A stretch of DNA of 64,000 bases from Paramecium sonneborni (Eukaryota; Ciliophora; Oligohymenophorea; Peniculida; Parameciidae), in the NCBI GenBank assembly GCA_905182985.1, contig CAJJDN010000046.1, forward strand, positions 464,461 to 528,460, written 5' to 3'. How positions within the stretch are numbered: position 1 is the stretch's first letter; each line of letters starts with the position of its first letter. The notes under the pieces were generated by a model. The model searched no databases, had not been told where the DNA came from, and was given only the letters and a program-made list of their open reading frames with translations. Made by a program: the position numbers and the translations under genes. Below are positions 1 to 15,000 of this stretch, piece by piece.

Positions 1-3000
1 TTTTATTATTTTTAGGTTGTTTATCTCAAATTTTTTGTTTTTAAAGTTATGAAGAAGCTATACTATCATCAAGTATAGAAGTTTTGGAATAATCAGTCAA
101 CGTGGATAATTCAGTAGATGGAAATACTTATGGAATTGGATTTTGGAGTATGAGTGTACCTTTAATGAATAATAAATAAAATATAGATTTTGATAATCCC
201 TATGATTCTAGTAAAGGAGAATTTGGATAATTGTTAATGTTAATGCAAGATTCTGAAACAAAATCAAATAGTATTCTGGTTTCTTTATACTTGGATTATG
301 AAAATTTGAAAGTTCAACATAAGGTATAAATTATTGATCAATTATCAACATAAATGTTAATATTTAAATTTGATGGTTTAGTATATGAAGGAAAATGGAT
401 ATTTAATTTAATTTTAATATAACCAAAGCTTCAAATGGTTCTTGTTTAGATGAGTGATTAAGAAAAATAAACTGTAGAATTTAATTCAGAAACTTAATTA
501 AATTTAAAATTTATTTTAGGAGGAAGAGGATATGTAAATATTTTATAATAATAAAGATTAATGATATGAATCTAAATACATTTAAAGGTGTATTATCAAG
601 ATTAATTTTTATACCATCTTTATTTTATACTGAGACTACATTTGATGATTTAATTAAAAACAATATAATTCCTTAAAAAAAAGAAGGTGAAAAAATTATT
701 AATATTGTATTTGGATTGCATATTTTTGATGGAACTTATGCTCAATAACAAACTATTGACTAATATGGAAATAAATACATTCTATCAGGATGGGCGAAAT
801 ATATAATAAAAGATGGAGATGATAAATAATATACATTATTGAGAATGACCGCTTTTTTGAATTATGAACATGAGATATAATTGGGAGATGAATTATTTAT
901 GATTGAAGTTTTTTTATCAAATAGCAATCCTGAATAAACTAAGATGATTGTAAATGCAGATGCATTTAGTATGCCAATTTAATAATCCTTTTAATCTTAG
1001 TTTGATTCTACTTTTTAAGGATCTTAGAACTCAAATTATTAAATAGTTTAATCCAAAAGAATATTTCAAAATTTAAACAATAAATAGTATTATGAAGGAT
1101 TATAGTAATGGCATTATATTTAATATGAATATGGAAGAAGTAATTCATAAGAAAGAATGCTTTTTTAATCTCAATTTTATAATGAATTGGGATTAATTAC
1201 AGAAAGTCTTGGAAATGACATTTTTGGAGGTTCATTTACAAATTATAAATTTTATTTATTTTTTGGTAGAGACAACTTTAATAATAATTTATTACAAGCA
1301 GAAATTTATGATTTTAAGATAAGCTTTAATTACAATGAAGATAAAGAATTTATTTAATGTATATGATTTTTGAATATATTTAGATTGTCATAATACTTGT
1401 TTGACTTGTGATGGTCCATTATATAATAATTGTTTAAGTTGTGATGAAAATTAACATAGATATTTTTAAATTGATACTTTTTAGTGTAGATGCCTTTAAG
1501 GATATTTTGAATTTGAATAAGGAAAATGTACTGATTAATTTTATTCTTCAATATCTCTAAGTGAAGATATTATTGAAAATCCTTTCGTTTGTCCAATTGG
1601 ATATTTTAGACTTCCTATTGATGATAATAATTATGAATGTAAATAATGGTAATTAATAATATTATTTAATATAGTCCATAATCAATTAACTCTATATAGT
1701 GTTTAGAATGTTATTATTATTATAAAACATGGTATATAAAACCAGTTTGTAAATATGATGCAATAAAGATTATGAATATTGACAATTATGAACCATTTTA
1801 AATAGTAAAGAGAAATCCTATACTTTATGATGTCTATTTGATAGGTTTAGATCGAGAATTAACATTATATCCATAATTTTTGGATTTTTGTGTTTTTCAT
1901 CCATATATAAATTAATAATGCTATCCAACATAACATTAACATTTAGGAAAATTACCATATTTAAATTGTAAACCAAATTATTATCCAGCTTAATAAAATG
2001 ATGCTACAACTTGTTTATTACTCCCAGAAAATTGTTAATCTGATGATAGTATGGGAAATTGTTTAATCTGCATTCCAGGAAAGTATTGGGTTTGGTTTTA
2101 CTGTTTTGATTGTCCATCCTAATGCATAACTTGTGATAATGATGGAAATGATGAACCTATATGCATTTCTTGTGTTAAATCATATAGTTTTTTAGATGGC
2201 CAATGTTACCCATGTGGATAATTTTGTGAAACTTGTGAATTTATTTATGATGAAAATAGAGAATAGTATTATTAAAAATGCTTCAAATGTGTAGAGGATT
2301 CTAAATATTTTATTTCTTTAGATGGACAAAATTGTTAATTAAATTAAATTACAAATTGTCTCTATGCATTCCAAGTTTTATAATCTGATTATACTACAAA
2401 TACCCTAGATTTCAAATTTTAACCTAATTTTGATGAATAATAAATATTAACTCTATGTGCTATGTGTGATTAGTCTTATGTTTTTGTATTTGAAACTAAT
2501 ACATGTATTCCAAATACTATTAATTCTATTTGCCTAATTGCAATAGGCAATCTAAATCCAAATGATTAATCCTTAGAATCAATTAACTGTTTAAGTTCAT
2601 ATAAGTATGAAAATGAAGTTGTTTAATTTCAAGAAAATTGTTCTAATTTTAATGCAAATTGTAAAATCTGTTTATAAACGGATATACATAATTATTTCTT
2701 ATGTATAGAATGTTAAATTGGTTACTATCTTGAAAAAACATCAGGTTAATGCAAATTATGTCCAACAGAACTCAAATGCAGATCATGTTACTAATAGCAT
2801 TCAATTTTAAAAGATTAATGGAAAAATTCTATAAGACCTTTTTATAGAAAATATATAGAAGTAATCAATTCACATCAATATACTATATTTGGTTAAAGTC
2901 AAAATATAAATGATTATGAAACTTTATGTGAAAGTTGTGTAGAAGGTTATAGATTACATTTAAACTAATGCATTCCATATTGCTCAAAGACTTGTTTATA

Positions 3001-6000
3001 ATGTTTGTTACATAATGATTAGTATATTTGTGTTAAATGTTAATCTGAATAAAGAGGTAGAAGGTAAACTATCATAAATAATGAATGTATTGATTGTCCT
3101 GAAAATTGTGCTTTTTGTAGAGTTCGAACGAATGAGGAAATTCATTAAATTAATCCTCTTTTTAACAATTAAAATTATTAGAAATATACTTATTAATGTT
3201 TAAAAAGTTATTAAGATCAATAATATTATTATGATGAAGATTTAGGTTTATACATTTAATGTGTATAATCTAATCAAAAAAATGGTTGTTAAAAACAATT
3301 AACAATTGAGTTAAATTTATACGTTAATTAATTTTAATATTATAATGATCTATGGAATTTGAACGATCAAGATTAAGTTAGATTTAAAAAAAATAATATA
3401 TTATTTTCAAATATTGTTTCACCAGAAGGCAGCTTTAAAGAAGTTAAATTATTAATTTATTTTAGTTCGAGAACGAAGAGTTTTACACATTAGCAAATTC
3501 AAAATTTATTAAATCTCTATTGATTAAAATAACATATCAAAAAGCTTCCACAAATTATCCTTTCCATACTGGTGGATAAATTAAATAAATTTTTTCTGAA
3601 AATATATTTTCTCTTACGTATTTTTATTCTATTATATTTATTTAGGATGGTTGAATTTGAACTTATATTTTTGAACTAGGTACCCATTAAACTTTAAACA
3701 AATTTAGAGCTAATTAATTTTAGCAAAATAACTTTCAAAAATATAATTGTAGAAGGTGATAAGTAAAATTAGTTTGTATTGGGATTTTTATTTAAAAGTC
3801 TATTCCCTCAAATTATAATTCTGGATTAAATTTATATTAAATATAGTGAAGCTCAAGAATAACGAGATATTAACTTTTAAATTACTTTAGAAAATATTAA
3901 ACTTTTTTAATTTAGTAATATATTAATTGAAAATGTTAAATTGGATTTTACACGATACTTTTTAAAAGTTGAAGAGACACCCTTCCCAAAATCTTTAATT
4001 TTTACTAATATAAATCTAAAGAATTGTGACATTTAAAATATGATTTTCTTTTATTTAAGTCTGAATTAATAAGATTAGGTTGAGTTTGATGCTATTGAGA
4101 TTAATTCCAATTTTACGAATTCTACATTTATAAAAGAAAGTTAAAATAATGAATTAGGTGTTGTTAATATGAAAAATGTCGCTTTTATAGGAAAAATATT
4201 TGACTCTGAATCCTTCTTCAGTTTTCAAAAGATAGCTTTTTTAAGTATATATAAATTTTCAATTATTTCTTCTCTTATTAAAAATTCCACTTTAATTTTA
4301 TTAAATAGATATAGCAAATTGGAAGATATAATATTTTAAGAAAGCTAAATTTTAAATGAATCATTTATGATTGTAAATAGTGAATTTCTAAGTGATTTTC
4401 CTATTTAACATAACTTTTCTTATATATCTTTTCAAGATAATTAATATGACAGTCGAATAAAATTTATATATTTAAAAAAGCATTAAAGTTCAACCCAAAC
4501 AATTACAATTAATTATTTAAATTTGATTAACAACTATTTCTTAAAGGATTTCTTAAATTATAACAAAAAATAAATAGATTTTTCTTTAATAACTATCCAA
4601 TATGATTTAGTGGATATTATTAATTTCATTATTTAAAGAGGGTATGGTTTAAATGAGATTTCACTTTATGACAGTTAGAGGATAATAATAGAAAATGGAA
4701 TAATATAGTAAGAAAAATTTAGATTCTTTGGTTTGCATCAATATTTAAATTGTTAATTAAAATAGGTAAATCATTAATATTATCCAACTTCAATCAAAAT
4801 TTTTTCATCTAAAATTACAGATATAAAAAATTTAACTTTTTCTAAAGTTCTATCTTATAATTTTCCAATAATTTCTATAGTTTCTGCTGATTTAAATCTC
4901 TTAAACTAGACTGAATTTATTATATTGAAAAATTTAACCTTTAACTCAAATTTAATATTAAAAACTGAAATACTATTTGAAACAGCTCTAATTTCAATTT
5001 AATCATATTAGCAAGTGTAAATTTAATGTGAAAATATAAAATTTAGCAATAACATTTTACACGCTTATATCCAAAATGATCATATCAAATCTGCTGGTTT
5101 ATTTCTTATATAATGTCCAAATAGTGAAATTTATTTGATGAAATAATTATTTGAAAACAATTTAGTGATTAATAGCACTTCAAATATTATTTATATTGAG
5201 TCTAAAACAGCTTAAATAAATGATTCTTTGTTTATAAATAATGGTTTATTTAACTATGAAATTATATAACCTCATATATTATGGGGTTTTACTGAAAAAG
5301 TAACCATAAAACTTATCTAATCTATATTTTAGATAAAATCTTAATCAGGTGTTGGGTAAATTTCAGCTGATTAGATTCTAATATACAATAATACATTCTA
5401 AAATTCAGTAGGATATATATGTGGTTGTTTTATGCTATTTTCTTAAGGAGAATCATCTATTATTATAGCTAATAATATTTATAAGCAAATTACAACATAA
5501 TTTTAGTCAGAAACAGAATAAGGAGCTGGAATTTATATTGATGGTTCATCATCTACAACTTTGTATATAGAGATTAGGAATATAATTGCTTAAAAAATAT
5601 TTTGTCGACAAATAGGAGGTTTTCTATATTTGAAATCATAAACATCCTAGACAAATTTGATAATTTCACAATTAACTCTAAAGGATGTCTTTGCTCAATA
5701 AGGATCTGCTTTTTATATTTCTTATTCGTAATTTTTAGAAAAACCTTAAATTCTATAAGTCTCAAATCTCTAGGTAATTAATTCCTATGATGGTTATATT
5801 TAATTTTTAAATAAATTTAATGAATTTTATAAGCAATAAGAAAAATATAATCTAATTAATAATAGAACTTTAATCTACTTAGAATATGGATCTTTAATAT
5901 AAATTTAGGATATTAAAGTTTATTTTTTAACTTTAGAATCCTTTCTTATTTTATCCTAAGTAAGAGAAGTATCTTTATCAAATATCTATATTGAAGATTC

Positions 6001-9000
6001 ACATATCAATAATAATTTGATTACAATAACTCCATTTAAAAGTAATTAACTAGAATTAATTATGTAAAATTTTCACATAGTTTAAATCTATATGGGATTT
6101 CATTTCTCTAATTTTACTTGTACAACTAAAACTCTTTAAGAAAACAATTAAATATACTAATGTTTAAATCATTCAGTAGGAGCTCCATCACTTTAAATAG
6201 AAGATCAAAATTAGGAACAATACGAAAATGCATTTTGTGTGTATTTAGAAATAGACAAATATGTATAGATATTTTTATTTTTTTATTCTAGAGAATTGTC
6301 TAATTCGGGATTAATAATGCTTAATGATCTTACTAACAAAGATAAAATTTCTATTATGTATATATCAATAGCTGATATTGATTGCAAAATATGTAAAAAT
6401 GGCTTAATTAATTTTTAAATTAGTGAAAATTTCGTTCAGCAATAATTAATTGATTCGCTTTATGTACTTAATTCAAATTGTGGAGAAAAAGGTTGTTTAA
6501 ATATTGAGAAAATGGGTTCAAGCAATAATAGAATTCTGAGCACATCAGAACTATATTCAAAAAATTATGAATTTATAATAAGGCGATATGTATGTGAAAA
6601 TAATTCTGGAAATTAAGGAACTTGTATTAGAATAAATTCTGCAATTATTCTTTTATAATATTGCTTTTTCAAGAATAATACAGCACTTTTGGAAGGAGGT
6701 AGCATATATGTGGAAGGAAAAAAGAATTTGATGATTGAAGATAGTGTAATTTAAATGAATAAAGCATCAATTGGAGGAGGATTGTATTTTCAAGATTAAA
6801 TAGCAATGAATTATGAAAAAACAAAAACTAAAATACTTAAAAATACTGCAGAAAATTATGGTAATGATGCCACATCAATTCCTTCAAAACTTACTATAAA
6901 GGTGAAATAAATTACTTTACCTTTAAAAACAAAAACTTTATTTTAAAATTCTTAATAGAAAATAGATATGATTGATATCGAGCCATATATTGGAACAAAT
7001 GGAAAATCAATTAATTGCATCATGTTTCCTACAGGGTAAAAATTATCAACTTATATGTTGTTTGATTGGAAAAATAAAATATTTTGGGATCCTCAATTGA
7101 CATTTCAAATCATTGCTTTAGATGAGGGAAAAAATTAAATTAAAAATCTTAAAAATACTTATTGTACAATTTAAAGTAGAAGTTTCAATTTATCTTAAAA
7201 TGATAATTAAGAGTTTACAAATAATCATACTAATGTTTAATTTATTGATTTCAATATAAAATCCTAAAACTACTTAACTGATGATTTAATTATTTATTTT
7301 GATAACTAAGTACCTGAAGAGATTGTATTATAATTATAGTTTCAATGCAATTCTATCAAAGTTCCTATTTATAATGATAAATACCCTTATGAAATTATTG
7401 ATTATCATTAAAATTATTCCTTAAGAATTAACATAAAGACTTTTTTATGTTAATTTGGTGAAATCAAAAATTCAAAAACATAATCTTGTGAAATTTGTGA
7501 TTCAAATCAAGGTTAATATTCATTAAATTTAAATTCTGAAAAATGTGACATTAAAGATGATTTAACTACATTAAACGTTTTTTAAAATTAATTAATTTTA
7601 AGAACAGGATTTTGGAGACCATATTTCGATACAAATGAAGTAAGCTATTGTCTTAATTTACAACTAAATTGTTTAGGAGGAATAGAAGTTGGTGATAGTT
7701 CTTGTTATAAGGGACATATAGGATCCCTTTGCGAGTAATGTGATTTATATGATACACAGGGATGGGGATAATTTTCAATAGTTAAAAAGTTTTCATGTGG
7801 ACCTTGTGTTGAAAATTAAAGAAATGTCTTTCTTATCATAGGAATCATTATTTTAACCTTATTATTTCTCTTGATTTCAGTATAAGGAAATATTAAAACA
7901 GTAGAGAATTGTACAAAATTTTAACCCTTCAAAATTTTGTAAACCTCAGCCACTTTGAATAAAAGTTAATCAGGAGTATTGATTAAAATGCTTACTAATT
8001 ATTTTCAAATTATTGTATCCATAACTACTTTTTAGTTGCAATTCTCTGATGGTTTAAATAATACATTAGAAATTGTTGGAAATCCTCTACAAACAACCAC
8101 TTATTCTTTAGATTGCTTTTTAGCAAATACCTTTTAAATTGATATCTAGTACATGAGAATGATATGGCAAATAATTTTACCTATATTTTACATTTAAGCT
8201 TTTTTAGGCTTGTATCTATTGGCAAGCTAAATAAAATTTCTTAAATTTAATTAAAGTGTTACTCCAACAACCTTAATTTATCTCTACATATATTTTTAAC
8301 CTAATTTAGTTTAAGGATTAATAGAATTAGTTTCTTTTAGAAAAATTTCTGGTTTTTAATGGATTTAAGCAAACGTTTCATAACGATATGATACGCCTAC
8401 TCATACAAAATGGGTATTTTAATTTTGTCTACCTTTCATATTATTAATTACAATTTTAATTCCTTTCTACTTAATTTTTGGACTATTCAAAAACAGAGAA
8501 AACCTTGAGAAAAAAGAGGTAAGGTTATATTGGGGTTTCTTATATAATGAATATAAAAAAAAAGCATATTTTTGGGAACTAATTAAAATTTTTGAAAAAG
8601 AATTAATAATTCTATTTCTTGTTTACTATTAAAATAATGTTGTATTGAAAGGAGTTCTTGTGTTACTTATAACTTATGTATATTAAGAACTTAATTCTCA
8701 TTTTAAACCATTTTCAATAAATAACTTAAACAATTTAGATTATTATTCAGCTAATATTAGTATGATTACTATTGGATTAGCAATAGGAATTTATATAACT
8801 TAACAATCAAGTGTATAGGAACTTAATTATCCTTTTTTTATTACAATGGCATTTTTTAACTTTTTATTTCTCAATCAGATTATAACTAAGATTATAATGG
8901 AATATTAAAAAGAACATGAGGAAATGTTAGATAAATTTAAAGAATATATCACAAAAAGTTTTCCATAAACTTAAAAATTTTTATGTTTGAAAAAAATTTT

Positions 9001-9250
9001 GAAAAACAAGATGGAACAAAGAAAAAAAGTTATTTTAGCATTTTAAAAAATTAAATAAATTTGCATACCTTTGGCAAGAAATTAGATTAAAATGAGATCG
9101 ACCTACCTCATATAAGGTGGTAGTAAAAATAGAATTTAAAATAGAGCTGAATAAGTATTTATCTACAAACCAGATATTGTGATTTCTGAGGATCCTTAAT
9201 TAAGTATGCAACGTTTAAATAGTAATCCTGGTAAATATCCATCTATGTGA
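1..9250 (+). CDS. Giant cysteine-rich, beta-helix, multi-pass membrane protein (5' end just outside the window)
   Basis: The reading frame begins at position 3 inside a signal peptide (LLFLGCLSQIFCF), so only the first few codons are missing; TGA at 9248-9250 ends it. Five small introns (534-556, 1359-1383, 1649-1674, 3443-3465, 3618-3645) restore one frame of exactly 3,041 codons; everything after 3646 is a single exon. Order: lectin/LamG-like N-terminus (to about residue 440), cysteine-rich furin/growth-factor-receptor-like region (about 440-1075, many CxxC and CxxCxxxC spacings), a long N/S/I/F-rich region like pectin-lyase parallel beta-helices (about 1100-2260), a cysteine cluster with GHIGSLCEQCDLY (about 2510-2560), then about nine hydrophobic segments and a basic tail. 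Known: ciliates carry many such giant surface proteins of unknown role. Inferred: a plasma-membrane receptor or adhesin. A paralogue lies inverted at 12066-20994. TAA and TAG are frequent throughout as Gln codons. Confidence 0.88.
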
Positions 9251-9732
9251 ATTTGATATTATATTAAATCAATAAATTATAAAATATATATGGGTATTTT
9301 TAAACACTACATTATTTAAAGTTTTTATTTAAATCATCAATCTCTTAAAGGTTTATAATTACAATTAAATTTATGGATATATAAATTTTAATAGAAAATT
9401 AAAAGTAGGATGATATCAGCAAATATAAAATGCACTTTAAACAAAAAAAAGTTAAAAGTAGAATGAAAAAATATATTAAAATAATGAGCTTTACTCATTT
9501 ATTAATGATGTAAGTAAAAAAATATTAAGGATTTGATCAAATTAATCAGAGATAATCCCTTATATGAAATTTAAAGTTCATGATATTAAAATTTGAGATT
9601 ATTGTTGTTATTATTGAAAGATTTTTTCCAAAATCAATTTATTGAATTATAATAATGTAGAAAATCTATGTTCCACAAACTCAACACTATTTAATATAAA
9701 AATTAATTGAAAAGTTGAATAAATAAAAAAAA
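9251..9732. other. Intergenic region between two + strand genes
   Basis: About 480 bases of very AT-rich sequence between the stop of the giant gene and the carboxypeptidase start. It should hold the 3' processing signals of one gene and the promoter of the next, but no motif could be recognised. No coding pattern was seen. Confidence 0.6.
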
Positions 9733-11262
9733 ATGAAGAAATTGATTAGTTTATTGATTTTGCTAACAATTACTTAAACTATGTAAATTTTGATTAATGA
9801 AACAGAGAAAGTTGATAATGAAAAACTCGAATAGTTATTTGATATACACTATTTAGGAGATATGTAGAAATTAAAATAAAATTTTAAGCTATTCAGGTTA
9901 TTTAAAAGTAGATGATGAAGGAACAACAGAATTTTATTATTTATTTTATCCATCTCTAAAAGAATCTTTAAAAAAACCTGTAATTCTTTGGTTAAATGGT
10001 GGTCCTGGATGTTCATCAATTTAAGGTGCATTTAATGAGAACGGTCCTTTTGTATTTAAAGCAGGCACAAGTGAGTTTGAATTGAACAAATATTCATGGA
10101 CAAACTTTGTATATGTTGTTTACTACCTAATTATAGGCTAATATGATTTATCTTGAATCACCTATCTCTGTAGGTTTTTCATATGGTTCATAAGTAGAAT
10201 AATCCGATGAATCAACAGCTAAATATAATCTTAAAGCTATGATTGATTTTTTTAATAAATTCTAAGATTATAGAAAGTTACCATTTTATATTGCAGGAGA
10301 ATCATTTGGTGGAGTATATGGTCCAACCTTAGCGAAAGAAATCATTAATTATAATGATTAATAAACTATAGAAAATCGTATAAATTTATAAGGATTGGCT
10401 ATTGGAAATGGATGTACAGATCCAAGTGAATGTACACATGATGCATGGGCATTTTAAATTCATGTTTTTCATTAAGTTGGAAGACATAACTTTATAAGTG
10501 AGGAATTATATGAAGAAATAAGGAAGGAGGAAGATAAATGCATTAAAGAAAAAGGAAAATTAGAGATTTGTAAAAAAATATCAAAAGAAGTTGAAGAATA
10601 AATAACAGGAAAGGATAAAAATATAAAAGCTAATTAATATAATATATATGGACCATGTTATACTTATACTCCTGAAGGTAGTAAAAGGGCTGATAGATCT
10701 TTAGGAATGAGAAACCTTACTGAAGATGCAGATATACCTGCTTGTGCTGATATATAAGGGTTATATCATCACTTAAGATTAAAAGAAGTTAGAGATGTAT
10801 ATGTAAATATATAGTCTAGTTATTACATGTGAAAGAATAATCCTCAGAATGGGAAGTATGTTCCAAAAAGTTTGTAAACTATAAAGAAAATCCAAAAGGA
10901 TCTTATTATTTATATGAAGAAATAATTAAAAATTAAATTAGAGTTTTGATATATAGTGGAGATGTTGATGCTGTTGTTCCAGTAACTGGGACTATGTTTT
11001 GGATTGATAAGTTGTAATAAGAATTATGTAATCTTTTTTTAATTGTATATTTATAGCTTTAATCACTCTAAAACCTTGGAGATCTTGGTATGTACCACAA
11101 ATAAGAGAAGTTGATCCTAACTAAATTGCTGGATATGTCAAAGATTTAAATGGATTGACATTTTTAACCATTCGAAATGCTGGCCATATGGTACCATTAG
11201 ATAAAAGAGAAGAAGCTTTAATATTTATGGAAAAATTTATTAGAAATGAATATTTTCCATGA
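9733..11262 (+). CDS. Serine carboxypeptidase (peptidase family S10)
   Basis: Encodes a secreted or lysosomal/phagosomal exopeptidase that removes C-terminal residues from peptides. The start ATG is followed by a signal peptide (MKKLISLLILLTIT). Four introns (9864-9888, 10115-10136, 10797-10819, 11028-11056; 22-29 nt) give exactly 477 codons, 476 residues, the usual S10 size. Family motifs: substrate-binding WLNGGPGCSS near residues 78-87; nucleophile serine in GESFGG (about S175; the usual form is GESYAG); acid in YSGDVDAVVP (about 387-389); histidine in NAGHMVPLD (about H452). The catalytic triad is complete, so the enzyme is probably active. The first intron ends in AAG, the others in TAG. 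The gene sits between the two inverted giant paralogues and points toward the second; nothing shows a functional link. Digestion of food proteins is the simplest role. Confidence 0.95.
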
Positions 11263-12065
11263 TATTAATCTTATATGTCTATATATAGAAATTGAATATG
11301 AGGATTAATATCATTAAACCTTATTTAAATAGTATTTTATTTTATAATTATAATATATTTTCAAAATTTATTTAACAAATTTTTAAATAGAGATGTAAAA
11401 ATATTGTATATTTTTTAAATCTCTATTTAAAAAATTTCTTTATTTTTTTGCTTATTTATACAAATATCAGAAAACAGATTCTAAAATGATATTATTTCAG
11501 AGAATTACAACTAGTTTGCATATCTAATAATAAAGAATTGAGACTAATTAAAAGTTAATTAAACAAATTTATGGTTGAAGATATTTAATCATTAATTTCA
11601 ATTTAAAGATGTTTAATATTTATCTCAAAAGTTTTATTCAGAACTTACATTCTCACAGCATTTAATAAAAATAATTTTTATTAGAATGAATTAAAAAATA
11701 ATCAATATTTTTGGATTAAATTATATTATTTAGGATCATTAATATGAGAAGAGTTGTGTCCTTCTGGGTTTGATAATTGCAAATAGGGTACTTTTGGTTT
11801 GTTCTAATGATTATTCAGATAAAATTGAAACTCTATAGATTATTTCTATCTTCTTATGGATACTTTTTTGCGTTATTAATAATTATCATTATAAAATACA
11901 TCAACAACCTTTTATCAAATACTTTTCTCAAATAAATTAAATAATAATTTTTTATGCAAATAAAAATACTATCTTATAAACTGTTATTTATATAATTATC
12001 ACATCTAAATTGATGGACTGTTGTTCTGGATGTTTTGATTACTGGGTGATATGTCAATTATACTT
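11263..12065. other. Intergenic region between convergent genes
   Basis: About 800 bases between the 3' ends of the carboxypeptidase (+) and the second giant gene (-). The sequence is AT-rich with no convincing gene in either direction. It probably holds both 3' ends. It is long for a convergent gap in a gene-dense Paramecium macronuclear genome. Confidence 0.5.
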
Positions 12066-15000
12066 TCAATATTATGATTACTAATATAATGCCAATAATT
12101 ACTTATTTTGACAGAAATTCTGAATAATTGCTTTAATATTTCCATCATCAAAAATATTATAATTTCTTTTAATTAATACTATTTTTTTTGCTTAGATAAA
12201 TAAAAATTTTTTCAATTTGAAAAACTTTTTTTACACTCTAGCTCTTTATTATTATTTATTTTTCAGCAATTAATTTAAAAATTAGTATTTTAATGTCCAT
12301 GGAGCTTTTTCTCTAACTTTATCTCGGATGGAATCTAGTTAAACTTCAAGTGCTTTTTCATAGGAATTTATAATTTCCTTTAACATTTAAAAAAAATACT
12401 GTATGTTTAGTATAACAATAATAATTAACAAAGGAATTTAGAATTCACTTACTTCATTAAATTATTCAATATAAATTATAATCCCAAATGCTATTGCAAT
12501 TAAGCAAATCTTAGCTGAGTATGAATCTAAATTATTTAGTTTAGATGAGCTATATGGTAGATATCTTATATTGAGTTCATAGTAAATAAAAACAATCAAT
12601 AAAACTAAAACACCTTTTTTAACGATATTTTCATCATAATAAGTTAAGCAGATAATAATTAATTCCTTTTCTAATATTTTTACTATTTCCCAAAAGTAGG
12701 CTGTAATTTTATATTCATTATATAGATAACCTAATTGTTGTCTACTTACTTTTGAATTAAGATTATTTCTATTTAAGTAGAGACTAAAGTATAAAAAAAA
12801 GGGGATAATAACTGCAAATACCAATAAAATTGGTAAACAGAAAGTTAGAAGCCAAAAAATATGTTCTTCAGTATCATATCTATAAGCAACATTGGCTTAA
12901 ATCCATTTAAAATCAGAAATATTACGATATGATATTAGAGATAGAAATCCTGCAATTATATTAGGTTATATAAATATGTACAAATATATGAATGTTGTAG
13001 TGATAACACTTAATCTATATTTTAAGAATTTAGTTAGTACTCCAATAAAAAAGCATCCTAAAAATACAATTACATAAAAAAAGGGCAAAATTAATTGCCA
13101 AATCATTCGAGAATAATGAATATTAAAGCTAAAGATATCAATTAGAAAGCAATCAAGTGAATATAATGCTGCTTGAATTGGATTTGCTGTAGAATTTATA
13201 GTGCTATTTAAAGTTTATGGTAATTTAAATTTGAAGCTTGTTATAGTAGATAGAACTTATAAATGACTTGTTAACATCTTAATCAGAATTCCAGATTAAG
13301 AATCTTACATTGTCATAAATAGTTTAAATTTTAAAAAGTACATTTTTTATGCCATATCTTCAATAAGAGCAACAGTTCCTTTGACTGAGATCAAAACAGA
13401 AATTAATGCCCTATAGATAATATAATATTTTTACCATAAACTAATAGCTGATATTAATATTGAATTTAATTGTTAATCAGCACAAGGTCCACAAGAGTAT
13501 TTATTACTAGTAGAATAATGTCCTTCCCCTCTGGAATCATATAAATCACATTCTTCACATAGTGCTCCTATATGACCTAAAGTGCAAGAAGTATCTCCTT
13601 CATACCAACCACCATTACAATTTTATAATAGATTGATACATTCACTAATTTTATCATTATCAAAATACGGCCTCCAATATCCAGGTTTTAAATTTAATGA
13701 AGTTGATGTTACTGTCAATACGGTTTGATCATCCTTTAATGAACATTAATTCGAATTTATATTAAGGGAATACCACCCTTCAGTAGAATTACAAGGTACA
13801 CATATATTTGAAGTTAAATTTTTTATTTCTCCAATTTAACAAGGAAAAGCTTTTACGTTAATTCGAAGATAGTAATTATTATGATAATTAATTATTTCTT
13901 TTTTTTCATTATAGATTGGAACATATATAGAAGAACAATTAAATTAGAGTTGTAAAGTCAAATTTAATTGATCATCCAATTATATGATTATATCATCTAA
14001 ATTATAATCTGATTAACTAAAATTAACTTTAGGCATATTAGTAAAGTTTTTTGTAAAATTATTTTCAATTTCTTCATTAAGTATTCTACCTACAACATCA
14101 CAAGTACTATTTTCTAAATTCTATTAAATAATATTAAACTAATCAAGAGCCTTAATTCTGAAATTGATATTATATTTAAATTATTTTCTCTCAATTATAT
14201 TGAAATATTTATAAGATGATAATGGTTAGCCATTTGGTAAGAAAAGAGAATCTGAAAATTAATTTTTAAATATCTCATAAGGTTTGATTTAAATCTACTC
14301 TATAATTAAATTCTAATTCTCAATAATCTTAATTTTTGGGAGAACTTATTATGTATCAACAGAGATGGATAATTGAGATGGTAATTAAGCAGTATCATTT
14401 CCAAATTTCTAAGCTAAGTTTTAAGTAATAACAGTTTAAGATTTATAGAATTGATTAGTATATTGATCATTAATTGATACCCCTCCTCCATATTAAGCAG
14501 CATTATTTGAAATTATAGACTCTATTATAACAAATTGTTGATTCCCTTTAATCGAGATAGAACCACCAGTAATATTTGCAAAATTATTTTTAAAAATAGA
14601 TTATGTGATCAAAATTCTTAAATTAACCACTCTCAAACATGTACCCTCATAACCTTTATTAGACATACAAACATAATCTGTTATTCGAAAATCATATTAT
14701 TTTTTTTCAAGATCTGATTTTATATTCTAAAGAACCCTAGAATTTTAGGATTAGTTTCTTTCATTAACAAGTGTCATACAACTACCATACCAACAAACAC
14801 TTTTCATAATTAATAAATGCTCAATCACTGCATTAATATTATCTTCATCTGTTTAAATCTCTATTAATCCTTTTTAACAGGAAAAACAATTAATATTTTA
14901 AAAGCTCATTTTCGAGAATCGAAGGATTGTTTATTAAGGTTTTATATAGATTAAACTAACATTAGTTGTATATAATATTTGATTTAAAGCATTTATGACA

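Noticed and set aside
12462..12824. Minus-strand 120-codon frame as a separate small membrane protein
   Set aside because: It is only a TAA/TAG-bounded piece of the C-terminal membrane domain of the giant gene at 12066-20994 and is in frame with it.
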